A DNA stretch of 23,578 nt, taken from GCA-002790615 sp964438025 (GTDB lineage: Bacteria > Patescibacteriota > Minisyncoccia > Moranbacterales > UBA2206). The notes beneath the pieces were generated by a model that did no database searches, had not been told where the DNA came from, and was given only the letters and a program-made list of their open reading frames with translations. The DNA is taken from assembly GCA_964438025.1 (NCBI GenBank), contig CAYTIK010000015.1, positions 1-23,578 of the forward strand, written 5' to 3'. A program made the translations under genes and the position numbers. Below, piece after piece: positions 14,245 through 21,705 of this stretch. Within the stretch, counting starts at the first letter, position 1; each line of letters opens with the position of its first letter.

Positions 14245-14865
14245 CTATAATTTAAATTTTCTTTTCAGACGTTCTTCATGAAGCATTCTGTCGACAGTGA
14301 GAATCTCGACAAAACGTGTCACTGAATAAGCTTCCGCAAGAAAAAGGATCTCGTCTTCGCATTCGTAGGGGCACACCCAGATACTTTTTTGTAATTGCAA
14401 AAATCCAATTTTTTTTATTTTATTTCTTAATGCTTCTCTGGCTTTGTTGTATATCTTAGGTTTTGTCGGAATATCAAAAATCAAAACTCGCCATTTTTTG
14501 TCCCATTTTTTAGATTTTTGGATTTTCAATTCTTCAAAACAAAATTCTTTTATGCGTTTTTCTCCTTTATTTGTAAGTACAACCTTTGTCTTTCCATCTT
14601 TTTCCTGGATAATCTCGATCAATTTTCTATGTCTTAATGTCCCTATCGCATTTTGCAAATGTCTTTTAGAATACCTTTTCTTGCATCTGATTCCACCAGT
14701 CATTGAAAATAACGTAGGAATCAATGCGCCAGTAAATACGATTCCACCAACCGCAAGAGACATTAAAATAAGCTTAGTAGCCGTCGCACTTTTGCTATCG
14801 GAATATAAAAAACTTTCAATAATTTCTTTGACTGTTCTAGCCGCTACTTTTTTATCCGCTTTCAT
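14245..14865 (-). CDS. PaaX-type HTH + Cas2-like domain regulator
   Basis: The 206-residue protein has a hydrophobic helix at about residues 31-55 (KLILMSLAVGGIVFTGAL), a winged-helix region at about 66-108 (SKRHLQNAIGTLRHRKLIEI, KTKVVLTNKGEKRI), and a Cas2-like ferredoxin fold at about 118-200. The last shows KKWRVLIFDIPTKPKIYNK, LRNKIKKIGFLQLQKSIWV and CPYECEDEI. This fold is shared by Cas2 and the PaaX repressor C-terminal half; genome annotations of Patescibacteria often call such proteins Cas2, but no CRISPR array or other cas gene is here. It is a single-gene unit flanked by two related palindromes. Role as autorepressor is inferred; nuclease activity is not implied. The hydrophobic helix would be unusual for a soluble repressor and may tie it to the membrane. 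Confidence 0.8.
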   Translation of the reverse strand: MKADKKVAARTVKEIIESFLYSDSKSATATKLILMSLAVGGIVFTGALIPTLFSMTGGIRCKKRYSKRHLQNAIGTLRHRKLIEIIQEKDGKTKVVLTNKGEKRIKEFCFEELKIQKSKKWDKKWRVLIFDIPTKPKIYNKAREALRNKIKKIGFLQLQKSIWVCPYECEDEILFLAEAYSVTRFVEILTVDRMLHEERLKRKFKL

Positions 14866-14904
14866 AAAAAATTATGCCTTATCTTATCAATATTTTATAA
14901 TCTT

Positions 14905-14932
14905 ATTATATTTCATTGGCTGGCATATGCAA
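14905..14932 (-). promoter_or_regulatory. Promoter of the HTH-Cas2-like gene
   Basis: Minus-strand -35 TTGCAT (14927-14932) and -10 TATAAT (14905-14910), 16 bases apart. The -35 is half of the palindrome's core and the -10 touches its edge. Confidence 0.6.
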
Positions 14933-14945
14933 GTGAGTGAAATAT
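14908..14945. promoter_or_regulatory. Imperfect palindrome over the promoter (putative operator)
   Basis: A 38-base imperfect palindrome (15 of 19 half-site positions match), core GGCATATGC, ends ATATTTCA/TGAAATAT. It aligns over 34 bases with the perfect palindrome at 14162-14195. It covers the core promoter, so a bound protein should block RNA polymerase. Confidence 0.7.
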
Positions 14946-15014
14946 TTCAGAAGATTATAATTTGTAAGATTACAATCCATAGCAACACTCTCTTTTCTCC
15001 CAATATATGAAATC

Positions 15015-15998
15015 CTATATCTCCGCGATAAATTTATCCAACACCAATTCCGCCCCAATCTTCCCGGTTTTCATCATCACATCCAATTGACTTAATTTTT
15101 GGTAAAGTTTTATTAATTTAGCGAAAGAAAAATTGCGGATTTGATTTAAAGTTTTGCGCACAACGTATGGATGCATTTGGGAAACCCGACTGATTTCTCT
15201 TTCCGGATAGCCAAAACTTTCCTTTAAATCGGCAATTTTCAGCATATTGCGCATCTGATAAATCAGCATGGAGAAAAGATAGAAAGGGTCTTCGCCTTTT
15301 TCCAGGTGCTGGTGCATGAGCATGAGCGCATCTTTTTTCCGCCCTTCAGCCACCGCATCGATAATCGAAAAAATATTACTATTTAATGACGCTTGGACTA
15401 AATTTTCCACATCTTTTTCTTGGATAGTTTTCTGGCCGCAAAAATTGGATAGTTTCAAAATTTCATTGTTTATAATTTGCGTATCATTGCCACAAAAAAG
15501 AATAAGCTTCTCCAGAGCTTTTTTAGAAATCATGGCTTGGCCAAAAAGCTCCTGCATCCTTTTTAAAATCCATTGCTCTAGCTTGGCACCTGCAAGTTTT
15601 TTATATTCCTGCTGTTTAATCTCTTCTTTTTCGGAAGTTAAAAATTGAAAAAGCGCGTTCTTTTTCTGATTCAAAATATCTTCCCAAAAAACAATAATCA
15701 AGTCTTTATCTTCTTCTATTTTTTTTCGCTTTTTCTTAAGATATTCTAAAATATTTTCTTGATCGTCTTTGGAACCCTCCATAATTATTCTTTTGATAAT
15801 CACTAGTCTTTTAGGCGAAAGCAGATTGGCTGATTCTAAAACATCCAGCAACCGGATTTTATTTTGATCTGCTTTTTCCCCATAATCAAAAATAGATAAC
15901 CCGGAAGCCGAAGTATCGCTCAAGAGAAACTTCTCTTTCAGGGCGCGCAGTTTTAAATTGGATCGGTATGCATCCTCTCCGTAAAGGAAAATAATCAT
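15015..15998 (-). CDS. holA: DNA polymerase III subunit delta
   Basis: 327 residues, the usual HolA length. Delta is the clamp-loader subunit that opens the beta ring. The start MIIFLYGEDAYRSNLKLRAL is typical, followed by an AAA+-like domain without Walker motifs (LLDVLESANLLSPKRLVIIK, LIIVFWEDILNQKKNALF), a lid (LEQWILKRMQELFGQAMISK, LILFCGNDTQIINNEILKL), and the C-terminal helical collar (AVAEGRKKDALMLMHQHL, EDPFYLFSMLIYQMRNML, VRKTLNQIRNFSFAKLIKL). The holA-rpsT neighbourhood is conserved in many bacteria; here the Cas2-like gene lies between them. A weak promoter lies just upstream. Confidence 0.93.
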   Translation of the reverse strand: MIIFLYGEDAYRSNLKLRALKEKFLLSDTSASGLSIFDYGEKADQNKIRLLDVLESANLLSPKRLVIIKRIIMEGSKDDQENILEYLKKKRKKIEEDKDLIIVFWEDILNQKKNALFQFLTSEKEEIKQQEYKKLAGAKLEQWILKRMQELFGQAMISKKALEKLILFCGNDTQIINNEILKLSNFCGQKTIQEKDVENLVQASLNSNIFSIIDAVAEGRKKDALMLMHQHLEKGEDPFYLFSMLIYQMRNMLKIADLKESFGYPEREISRVSQMHPYVVRKTLNQIRNFSFAKLIKLYQKLSQLDVMMKTGKIGAELVLDKFIAEI

Positions 15999-16017
15999 AT
16001 ATTTGTATCTAGTCTCT

Positions 16018-16046
16018 AGTATATCAGGTAGTTAAAGAATTTGAAA
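16018..16046 (-). promoter_or_regulatory. Possible holA promoter
   Basis: Minus-strand -10 TATACT (16018-16023) with a weak -35 TTTCAA (16041-16046), 17 bases apart. The -35 abuts the terminator of the preceding gene. Confidence 0.4.
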
Positions 16047-16049
16047 AAT

Positions 16050-16080
16050 AAGGACCGCCCTCGATTCGAGGACGGTCCTT
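16050..16080 (-). terminator. Terminator of the DUF3048 gene
   Basis: Arms AAGGACCG/CGGTCCTT and CCTCGA/TCGAGG with one mismatch between them, followed on the minus strand by ATTTTT. It lies 27 bases after the stop at 16108. Confidence 0.85.
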
Positions 16081-16107
16081 GATAAATAATCTAAGCTATT
16101 TTCAGAT

Positions 16108-17202
16108 TTAGATCTGGCTGGTGGTCCATTTGAACGCCGAACCCGGTTCCAGCACTTCCACCCATATTTGTCCCGGAACAAATTTTATTTCCTGCCCGTT
16201 CCCGTCGTAAAATAACAGTTTGCTGTCAATGCTGGATTTATCCTTTTTCCAAGTTCCCACTATTTCCTGGCCATTGAAATAATATCTGGCTTCGCCCGAA
16301 TCCGAAGTGTCATACCACGGATCACCTAATTGGACATTATTGTATTGCCCTTCGATCTGTTCCGAAAGGGCCATCATCACCACTACATTTTTTGGCGCAT
16401 GGCGTTTTTTATTATTGCGGTCGTAATCAGGCATATTTCCCCAAATGCGCAGATAGGAATTCGAAGCTTTATCATAATCATATTCTACTTCAAAAGGACC
16501 AGGAAAGCCGATTCTCAAGTGCGCCGTATCTGGCCTTTGCTCTGTCGGCGCTTCGCCTTGATGGGCATAACCGGAAAATTTCCCTTCCATCCGAAAGCCG
16601 AATTCTTTGGCGCATTCCAAGAGCTTGCTGAATTTAGCATAACCGGAATCTACGCCTCGAGCCATGCCTGTTTTCCGATAGCAACAGTCTTGCCCTGATC
16701 TTCCGGCATCATTATTACAATTAATATTCTCTATTACTCCACTGTTTAATCTTTCTTTAAAAGCTTCAATATCTGAACGTCCCCAATGGACAAAAATCGC
16801 ATCCAAGCTTTTGGCCAGCGGCACGAAGTCATGGCGAGCGCTACGCATGGAACCCACATCATCCGGATTGCCGCAAATGTAAATTCCCATGAGTCGCGTA
16901 ATCGTGGCCGTAATCACCGGCATTTCAATCACCATATCGGCATCGGAGAAACCGGCAGCTGGACGCGCCGGCACATCGGCTGGCTGCATCACCGCCATTG
17001 GCCGTCGATTCCAATTTTCACAAGCCAATCCGGAAATTGGACTAACCGGGCCTTCATTGGCCAAAGGGAAACCTTCGGAAGCTGATTTAGTTAAATCGAT
17101 TTTTGGCACTTCTTTTTTATTCGACCCGAAGAAAAAATAAGCTCCGGCAGCCACAATGGCTACGGCTACAATGGCGATTAATACTTTTTGCTTGTTGTTC
17201 AT
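16108..17202 (-). CDS. DUF3048 (YerB-like) membrane-anchored protein
   Basis: The 364-residue protein has one N-terminal transmembrane helix (about residues 8-27) and an extracellular part. The family signatures are clear: CENWNRRPMAVMQPADVPAR followed by PAAGFSDADMVIEMPV, the arginine motif ITRLMGIYIC, DVGSMRSARHDFVPLAKSLD and IFVHWGRSD, all typical of DUF3048. The C-terminal half is the second conserved domain (HAPKNVVVMMALSEQIEG, GTWKKDKSS, FVPGQIWVEVLEPG). DUF3048 proteins such as B. subtilis YerB are lipoproteins of unknown function; here an uncleaved helix replaces the lipobox. Two cysteine pairs in a loop (NINCNN, QDCCYRK) could be disulfides. It lies downstream of mutM with a 76-base AT-rich spacer. 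Confidence 0.88.
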   Translation of the reverse strand: MNNKQKVLIAIVAVAIVAAGAYFFFGSNKKEVPKIDLTKSASEGFPLANEGPVSPISGLACENWNRRPMAVMQPADVPARPAAGFSDADMVIEMPVITATITRLMGIYICGNPDDVGSMRSARHDFVPLAKSLDAIFVHWGRSDIEAFKERLNSGVIENINCNNDAGRSGQDCCYRKTGMARGVDSGYAKFSKLLECAKEFGFRMEGKFSGYAHQGEAPTEQRPDTAHLRIGFPGPFEVEYDYDKASNSYLRIWGNMPDYDRNNKKRHAPKNVVVMMALSEQIEGQYNNVQLGDPWYDTSDSGEARYYFNGQEIVGTWKKDKSSIDSKLLFYDGNGQEIKFVPGQIWVEVLEPGSAFKWTTSQI

Positions 17203-17278
17203 ATTACAAATTGTTAAATTGTTATTTAGTTAAATTGTTAAAAATAATCAACCTTCAGCAATTTAACCATTTAGCAAT

Positions 17279-18280
17279 TTATTGCTGGCATCGTGGGCAA
17301 AAAAATAAACTTCTTTGGCCCAATATTTGACGCTTAATTATTATACCACATTTAAAACACTTTTCTCCAGCTCGTTTATAAACTTGCAAAACTTTTTGAA
17401 AATTGCCTGGAGCGCCGGAAGTGTCCCGATAATCACTTTGGGAAGTTCCGCGCATTTTTATGGCTTCTTTTAAAACCTTCCTCATTGACATATATAATTT
17501 CTGCCATTCTGAATCTTTTAAACTTTTTACCATCTTAGTCGGCGTTAGTCCAGCCGCGAATAAAATTTCACTCCGATAGATATTCCCGATGCCGGCAATC
17601 GTTTCCTGATCCATAAGAAGTAACCCAATTTTTTTCCCACCCTTAGCAGATAACATTTCTTTTCCGCCCCTGGCGGATCCGCCTTGGGCGGAAAATTTTT
17701 CCTTGAATTTTTTCAAAGTTAGTTTCGGATCCATTGCATCAATGCCTAACTTTTTTATTTCCGGCAACTCTTTTATCTTATCCATATCCGCCAAAACAAT
17801 TTTGGCAAATTTTCTCACATCCGAAAACTCCAATGTCTTTTCCTTATTACTCCCTCTCCTTTTCAAGGAGAGGGTAGGGGTGAGGTAGTTTGCGTTGCCC
17901 TTTAAATACCAAATGTGGTGTATGTATTGATTCACCTTATCGTTAAAATAATTCTTGTTACATGTTTTATGTTCCATGTTCCATTTTGCTGGTTTCACCA
18001 GCAAATGGCCGGTCATTTTAAGGTGAATATACAGTGTCTTCCCGCCTGCATCGCTATGCGAAGCATTGCGGGCAGGCCCACTCGACAAATCCAGAAAAAT
18101 ATTCTTGCCTATTCTTCTCACTCCCAAAATTTTCCGGTTCTTAATTTCCTGTTTAAACTTTGGCAGCGATAAATTTTTGATCGCTTTCGGCCAATCACTC
18201 CAAAAATCGGTGATAGTATCACCGACTATTTTCCGCTTCAGATCGGACACGACAGTTTGGACCTCTGGCAACTCCGGCAT
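17279..18280 (-). CDS. mutM: Formamidopyrimidine-DNA glycosylase, repeat-invaded
   Basis: 333 residues, about 60 longer than usual. MutM removes 8-oxoguanine and other oxidised purines and cleaves the backbone. Catalytic Pro2 and Glu3 (MPELPEVQTVV), the lysine in RRIGKNIFL, HLKMTGHLL, the helix-two-turn-helix (LLLMDQETIAGIGNIYRSEI) and the zinc finger (CFKC...CPRC, with GQRSLFF between) are all present, so the enzyme is probably active. The extra length is explained by four repeats translated in frame: residues about 67-80, 100-107, 132-144 and 196-216. Its start lies four bases from the stop of the nucleotidyltransferase gene (18285), so it is probably in that operon. Confidence 0.95.
   Translation of the reverse strand: MPELPEVQTVVSDLKRKIVGDTITDFWSDWPKAIKNLSLPKFKQEIKNRKILGVRRIGKNIFLDLSSGPARNASHSDAGGKTLYIHLKMTGHLLVKPAKWNMEHKTCNKNYFNDKVNQYIHHIWYLKGNANYLTPTLSLKRRGSNKEKTLEFSDVRKFAKIVLADMDKIKELPEIKKLGIDAMDPKLTLKKFKEKFSAQGGSARGGKEMLSAKGGKKIGLLLMDQETIAGIGNIYRSEILFAAGLTPTKMVKSLKDSEWQKLYMSMRKVLKEAIKMRGTSQSDYRDTSGAPGNFQKVLQVYKRAGEKCFKCGIIIKRQILGQRSLFFCPRCQQ
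17660..17695. repeat. TTTTCCGCC palindrome inside mutM
   Basis: Arms TTTTCCGCC/GGCGGAAAA around an inner GGCGGATCCGCC palindrome. It encodes the SAQGGSARGGKE stretch (about residues 196-207). Confidence 0.8.
17852..17886. repeat. CCCTCTCC-type REP inside mutM (copy C)
   Basis: Arms CCCTCTCCTT/AAGGAGAGGG followed by TAGGGGTGAGG; same family as the two copies in femAB. It encodes LTPTLSLKRRGS. Confidence 0.85.
17960..17983. repeat. ATGTTCCATG-type repeat inside mutM
   Basis: Same unit as the inverted repeat arms upstream of ruvA (13544-13624). It encodes the WNMEHKT segment. Confidence 0.7.
18041..18079. repeat. REP-like palindrome, GCCTGC/GCAGGC type (copy 2), inside mutM
   Basis: Matches 34 of 39 bases of the copy at 2848-2886. 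It encodes the SGPARNASHSDAGG segment between two conserved MutM strands. Confidence 0.85.
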
Positions 18281-18284
18281 AAAT

Positions 18285-18899
18285 TTAATTTTTAATTATT
18301 TTTGCTAAAATTTTCTTTCTATGTTTTGCCATTTGCTGTTCATTGATGGCTAGCTCTTTGATACTATGAGTACTTTTCAAAATCTGCAAAAATTCTTGAT
18401 GCTGTTTGGAAAAATCAAATTTTTTAACAAACTCCTCATATTTTTTCCAATCAAACTCCGACAAAAACGCCAAACTGAAAATATCCAACTCGTCTTTTTG
18501 CCCCTTGCTTGAACCGCGGCGATTATGCCAGGCAAAAAGTTTCATTAGCAGTAAAATTTCCAAGACTGGGACAAAAAATCCTTCTTTATTAATGGTATAA
18601 TTTTTTATTTCCGCGAGATCTATCCCAATTTCTGAATAATGCGACACATAGATATCAATGTCGAAATTTCCGGTATTAATTTCATACTTGCGCAGTCTTT
18701 CATTTTTAAAAATCTCCTCAGTTTCTTTAATTTTGGCTAAAATATCATAATCAATGATAATGTCGATATCTTTAGACTTCAAACTCTTGGAATACAAATA
18801 CACCGCCCATCCGCCAATAAGAATGAACTGATATTTTTTCCGCATATTTTGCAAATAGACAAAACTTTTTTGCGTGATAATGTCGTTATGAAACTGCAT
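18285..18899 (-). CDS. Nucleotidyltransferase, AbiEii-like
   Basis: About 204 residues from MQFHNDIITQKSF. The nucleotidyltransferase active-site pattern is visible: FILIGGWAVYLYSKSLKSKD followed by DIDIIID (GG then DxD), with a third acidic site in the GNFDIDIYV strand. The remaining helical half includes VLEILLLMKLFAWHNR and a lysine-rich end. This is the family used as toxins in AbiE-type type IV systems, and the upstream neighbour is a matching winged-helix protein. The frame is open to 18941 (14 extra codons), but those arise from a palindromic tract (GCTTTCGCGAAGC) and lack family similarity. If 18941 is used, the spacing to the upstream stop is five bases. Toxin function is inferred from pairing. 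Confidence 0.78.
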   Translation of the reverse strand: MQFHNDIITQKSFVYLQNMRKKYQFILIGGWAVYLYSKSLKSKDIDIIIDYDILAKIKETEEIFKNERLRKYEINTGNFDIDIYVSHYSEIGIDLAEIKNYTINKEGFFVPVLEILLLMKLFAWHNRRGSSKGQKDELDIFSLAFLSEFDWKKYEEFVKKFDFSKQHQEFLQILKSTHSIKELAINEQQMAKHRKKILAKIIKN

Positions 18900-18946
18900 G
18901 CTATTTCGCTTCGCGAAAGCCGCACTACGAAAGCGGCACATACGAA

Positions 18947-19534
18947 TTATAAAAATAATTTATTTTTTAGAGCATTTAAAAAATCCTTAGCATACCAGTC
19001 TTTCATATTCCAAAGATCAACAAACATCTGAACATCGGGAGTCATATCCCCAAACTGCGAAAGCAACAAATCACTTTTTAAAACAAATAGATTAACTTCG
19101 CCTTTTGTTTCGGGAAATCTTTTTTTAATTTCTTCCAAACCAGTTTCTTTAGCATATACATAAACTTTAGCATAATCCGCCGGCGCGTCTTTATATCTTA
19201 AAACATAGGCGCTTGGCCCGCCGAAAATTATTTCCGCCGGCATTTTTCCCTCAATTCCGGAAACATTTTCCGGAACATAAGTTTGATAAATAATTTCTTT
19301 CTCCAAACTTCTTTGCGTCGCCCAAATATACAAAAACTTTTCCGCGTCAATCACGGAAAAATTCCGTCCGGTCACTTTAATAGCGCCTGTTTCACGGGGA
19401 ACCTTCAGCGCATTAAAAACCGTGCTTAGAGAAAAGCCGAATTTTTCTGCCAATTCTTTCTGGGTAAATTCCCATTTTTTCTTTTCAATGGCCTGAAAAA
19501 GAATTTCCCGCCAAATAAGCTCTTTTTTGGTCAT
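18947..19534 (-). CDS. Winged-helix protein, AbiEi-like
   Basis: 195 residues. Residues 1-60 form a winged helix (REILFQAIEKKKWEFTQKEL, EKFGFSLSTVFNALKV, then GAIKVTGRNFSVIDAEKFL). The C-terminal part (VSGIEGKMPAEIIFGGPSAY, ADYAKVYVYAK, FVLKSDLLLSQFGDMTPDVQ) resembles the AbiEi antitoxin second domain. It begins the operon from a perfect consensus promoter and is followed by the AbiEii-like gene 47 bases on. In AbiE pairs the first protein represses the operon and blocks the nucleotidyltransferase. Similarity is by pattern only; a plain regulator is possible. Confidence 0.68.
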   Translation of the reverse strand: MTKKELIWREILFQAIEKKKWEFTQKELAEKFGFSLSTVFNALKVPRETGAIKVTGRNFSVIDAEKFLYIWATQRSLEKEIIYQTYVPENVSGIEGKMPAEIIFGGPSAYVLRYKDAPADYAKVYVYAKETGLEEIKKRFPETKGEVNLFVLKSDLLLSQFGDMTPDVQMFVDLWNMKDWYAKDFLNALKNKLFL

Positions 19535-19573
19535 ATCTTTCGTTTTTTAGTATTAATTTATAGCTTCATTTCT

Positions 19574-19602
19574 ATTATATTCGAAACTTGATATTTTGTC
19601 AA
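19574..19602 (-). promoter_or_regulatory. Consensus promoter of the AbiE-like/mutM operon
   Basis: Minus-strand TTGACA (19597-19602), 17 bases, TATAAT (19574-19579). Predicted start near 19567, leader about 33 nt. Confidence 0.85.
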
Positions 19603-19681
19603 TAGCACATTAAAATATCGTTTTTGATACAAAAAAAGCCTCCTGTGGAATAATAAAAACTGAACACATAAAATTACTGAA

Positions 19682-21034
19682 TTACGCGGCTTCTTTCATT
19701 GAATCCGTGCGACTCAAGGTAATATTATAGTATTCCACTCCGTTTTTAATAAAGGACTTAGAATCAAAGACAAAACCCAGTTCCTTGTATTTCTTATTGG
19801 CCGGATTATTGGCGCGCGTAATGGCGACGATATCATTTTCCCTGGCTTCTTCCAAAAGCGTCTGGCGCAGAAAATATGGTCCCAGGCAAAAATTTTTAAC
19901 TTCGCGTTCCACGTTCAGCGATCCGGCATAAAGCTGGCCATCGCCTTGCGGTTTGAAACGACAAAAAGCGACAATCTGGCCTTGATATTTTAAAATATAA
20001 GTCCGCTGGCCTTTTAATCCGTTTTCTCCGAACAATTCCGCTTCCAAATTTTCAATCACGTCTTTAGCCGCCGCCAAATTATCCGGATAAACATCTCGCA
20101 AATAATTTTCTTTGGCGATGGCCAGAACCTCTTCTTTTTCTTCTTGAGGCAAATCACTCCCGATTTCCTTTTTGTCTAGCTCTAATTCTTTGATATTTTC
20201 CCAATCAATTTTCTCGCCAGCATCTTTGGCCGCTTTTAGTATAAAGGCTAAAGTGCTAATATCTTTATTATTTTTATCCAGTTTGGTCAGCGCTTTTTCC
20301 ATGCGCCTTTTGCATTCTTCATTGCCAATCAAATCGGCTAGGGGTTGTATCAGTATATACATTTGTCCTACGTCGAGTTTACCCGTGCTTGCGGCGGTTA
20401 AAAGTTTTTTGATGGCCAATGGCTGATTTTTTTTGAATAAACTAACGACATTATCTTCATGTAAAAAAGCCATTTTTTCGTCTTTTAAAATTAATTCGAT
20501 AACTTTATCAATAGATTTTTCACCACCTGTTTTTAACAAACACTCTAGCGTTTTTTCTTTTTGTAAGAAGCTGGCATCTAAATATTCAGGCGGACTTTGA
20601 TTATTTAAATCACCGCCACTAATTTCTTCAGTGTTTCCATCATCAAATTTTACGACAATTTTTCCATCTTTAACTTTAAAACTTTCGATATTCAATTCAC
20701 TAAAAGAAATCCGTTTCTTTTTTAATAAATAAAAATGGTTCACGATTTGTTTCATCTGCTCGGTTGTATACCATGAATCAACCTTGTGCCATTCCTTTTC
20801 TAAATTTTGCAAATAATTCAAATATCCAATCAGTTCGTCCTCGGAAAAATCAGATTCGCCCGACATCATCTTTTCTTCCATCTCCTGGTATTGTTTAGTG
20901 TTCAAATTCTCGACGGCTTTTTTTCTAACATCAAAATTAAGCAAATACTCTGGCAAATCAATATATTGTTTTCCGGCCAATTTATTTTCTGCCGGCTTAT
21001 CGATACTTTTCATTTGTTCCATGAAATTTGTCAT
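19682..21034 (-). CDS. Large protein with C-terminal GNAT domain
   Basis: 450 residues. Residues about 330-435 look like an acetyltransferase of the GNAT family (YILKYQGQIVAFCRFKPQGD, YAGSLNVEREVKNFCLGPYF, ARENDIVAITRANNPANKKY, ELGFVF); the phosphate loop lies around NFCLGPYFL. The first 320 residues are helical and charged with no recognised domain; residues 160-300 (LECLLKTGGEKSIDKVIELI, AIKKLLTAASTGKLD) look like helical repeats. A short internal beta motif (FKVKDGKIVVKFDDGNTEEI) is also seen. The substrate is unknown. An extended -10 box ends seven bases before this ATG, so the mRNA is predicted leaderless. Confidence 0.78.
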   Translation of the reverse strand: MTNFMEQMKSIDKPAENKLAGKQYIDLPEYLLNFDVRKKAVENLNTKQYQEMEEKMMSGESDFSEDELIGYLNYLQNLEKEWHKVDSWYTTEQMKQIVNHFYLLKKKRISFSELNIESFKVKDGKIVVKFDDGNTEEISGGDLNNQSPPEYLDASFLQKEKTLECLLKTGGEKSIDKVIELILKDEKMAFLHEDNVVSLFKKNQPLAIKKLLTAASTGKLDVGQMYILIQPLADLIGNEECKRRMEKALTKLDKNNKDISTLAFILKAAKDAGEKIDWENIKELELDKKEIGSDLPQEEKEEVLAIAKENYLRDVYPDNLAAAKDVIENLEAELFGENGLKGQRTYILKYQGQIVAFCRFKPQGDGQLYAGSLNVEREVKNFCLGPYFLRQTLLEEARENDIVAITRANNPANKKYKELGFVFDSKSFIKNGVEYYNITLSRTDSMKEAA

Positions 21035-21040
21035 ATTTTT

Positions 21041-21049
21041 ATTATAGCA
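21041..21049 (-). promoter_or_regulatory. Extended -10 promoter of the GNAT gene, leaderless
   Basis: Minus-strand TGC followed by TATAAT (21041-21046); no clear -35. The predicted +1 coincides with the A of ATG 21034. Confidence 0.6.
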
Positions 21050-21064
21050 ACTATTTCAAGTAAT

Positions 21065-21093
21065 AAAAAAGGCAACCGTGGTAGGGCTGCCTT
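21065..21093 (-). terminator. Terminator of the small-protein locus
   Basis: On the minus strand AAGGCAGCC pairs with GGTTGCCTT (one G-U), loop of seven, then TTTTTTATT. It ends transcription from the 87-residue gene. Confidence 0.88.
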
Positions 21094-21100
21094 GGTGGTT

Positions 21101-21159
21101 TGTCTGCCTGCGGGGCAGACTGCCGGCGCGCTGTTTTCCCTTTCGGAAGGCACAGCGCG
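21101..21159. repeat. Two palindromes in the 3' UTR of the 87-residue gene
   Basis: GTCTGCC/GGCAGAC (21101-21119) is a REP-like palindrome. CGCGCTG/CAGCGCG with inner TTCC/GGAA (21127-21159) forms a second hairpin. Both lie between the stop at 21173 and the terminator. Confidence 0.7.
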
Positions 21160-21172
21160 TAAAACCTTCTAT

Positions 21173-21436
21173 CTAGGTTTCGGTCCACCCCCAGGGGGAT
21201 CTCCACACTAGAAATGAGACCTCATCCGGGGCTTTCACCACGTAAGTCCCGTCTTTTTTTAGGGAGACGGAAACTCCTATATTAGCGAGTTTCCTTCTCC
21301 TTCCCTGTACCCCATTCTCATGGGGCACAACCCAAGCGGTTACGTGCTTCGCCCTTCTTAGGCAAAGACCGCAACTCTCTTTCCCTGCGGGAGCTGTTAT
21401 TGACAGACAGTCCCCCTTTTTAAATTTTCTTTCCAT
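21173..21436 (-). CDS. Small basic protein, unknown, strong Shine-Dalgarno
   Basis: 87 residues from ATG 21436, with AGGAGG seven bases upstream. The protein is basic, with three cysteines (GDCLS and SCGLC), an arginine-rich stretch (GVQGRRRKL), then a short beta region (VSVSLKKDGTYVVKAPDEVS) and a tryptophan-rich end (FLVWRSPWGWTET). No membrane helix. I do not recognise it. It shares a nearly identical 5' leader with the 148-residue gene upstream (22152), including a hairpin just before the ribosome site. It is downstream of that gene and of the putative structured RNA on the same strand and ends with a strong terminator. The leader and ribosome site make it a likely real gene despite lack of homology. 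Confidence 0.6.
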   Translation of the reverse strand: MERKFKKGDCLSITAPAGKESCGLCLRRAKHVTAWVVPHENGVQGRRRKLANIGVSVSLKKDGTYVVKAPDEVSFLVWRSPWGWTET

Positions 21437-21532
21437 TTCTTCCTCCTTCCGACATTTTTGGCTGTCGGCGCCGATTTTTTTGAGAGCGGAATTGCCCTCA
21501 ATTTATGTTTCAACCAAGATTGAAAAATAAAT
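21437..21532 (-). promoter_or_regulatory. Duplicated 5' leader, copy 1 (87-residue gene)
   Basis: Reading on the minus strand: an ATTTATTTTT tract, TTGAAACATAAAT, a GAGGGC/GCTCTC hairpin, AAATCGGCG, a CCGACA/TGTCGG hairpin with loop GCCAAAAA, then GGAAGGAGGAA and the ATG. The copy at 22153-22248 is about 85% identical by eye. The hairpin touches the ribosome site, so it could control translation. Confidence 0.75.
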
Positions 21533-21539
21533 CGAAGGT

Positions 21540-21572
21540 GGGAGAGATTGGCGTGGTGTCCAAATCTCTCCC
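21540..21572 (-). terminator. Hairpin between the two small-protein genes
   Basis: Perfect 10-bp stem GGGAGAGATT/AATCTCTCCC, 13-base loop, followed on the minus strand by ACCTTCGATTTATTTTT. It may terminate the upstream unit partially or mark a processing point. The rest of 21573-21705 holds small inverted repeats (GCTGG/CCAGC, CCGT/ACGG) and no convincing gene. Confidence 0.55.
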
Positions 21573-21705
21573 GTGATTTACGGCTCTGCTTCCGCTAGGC
21601 TCTCCATTTTTTAAGAAAACGGGGACAAAAACTTTTTACCCATGCTTTTGCGCTGGTGGATTTTCCAGCAACTCCACTTGTGTGAAGAATTTTTTGGGGG
21701 ATCTA

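Noticed and set aside
14245..14865. CRISPR system because of the Cas2-like domain
   Set aside because: No repeat-spacer array, cas1 or effector gene is present in the window; the wHTH-Cas2-like layout fits PaaX-type regulators.
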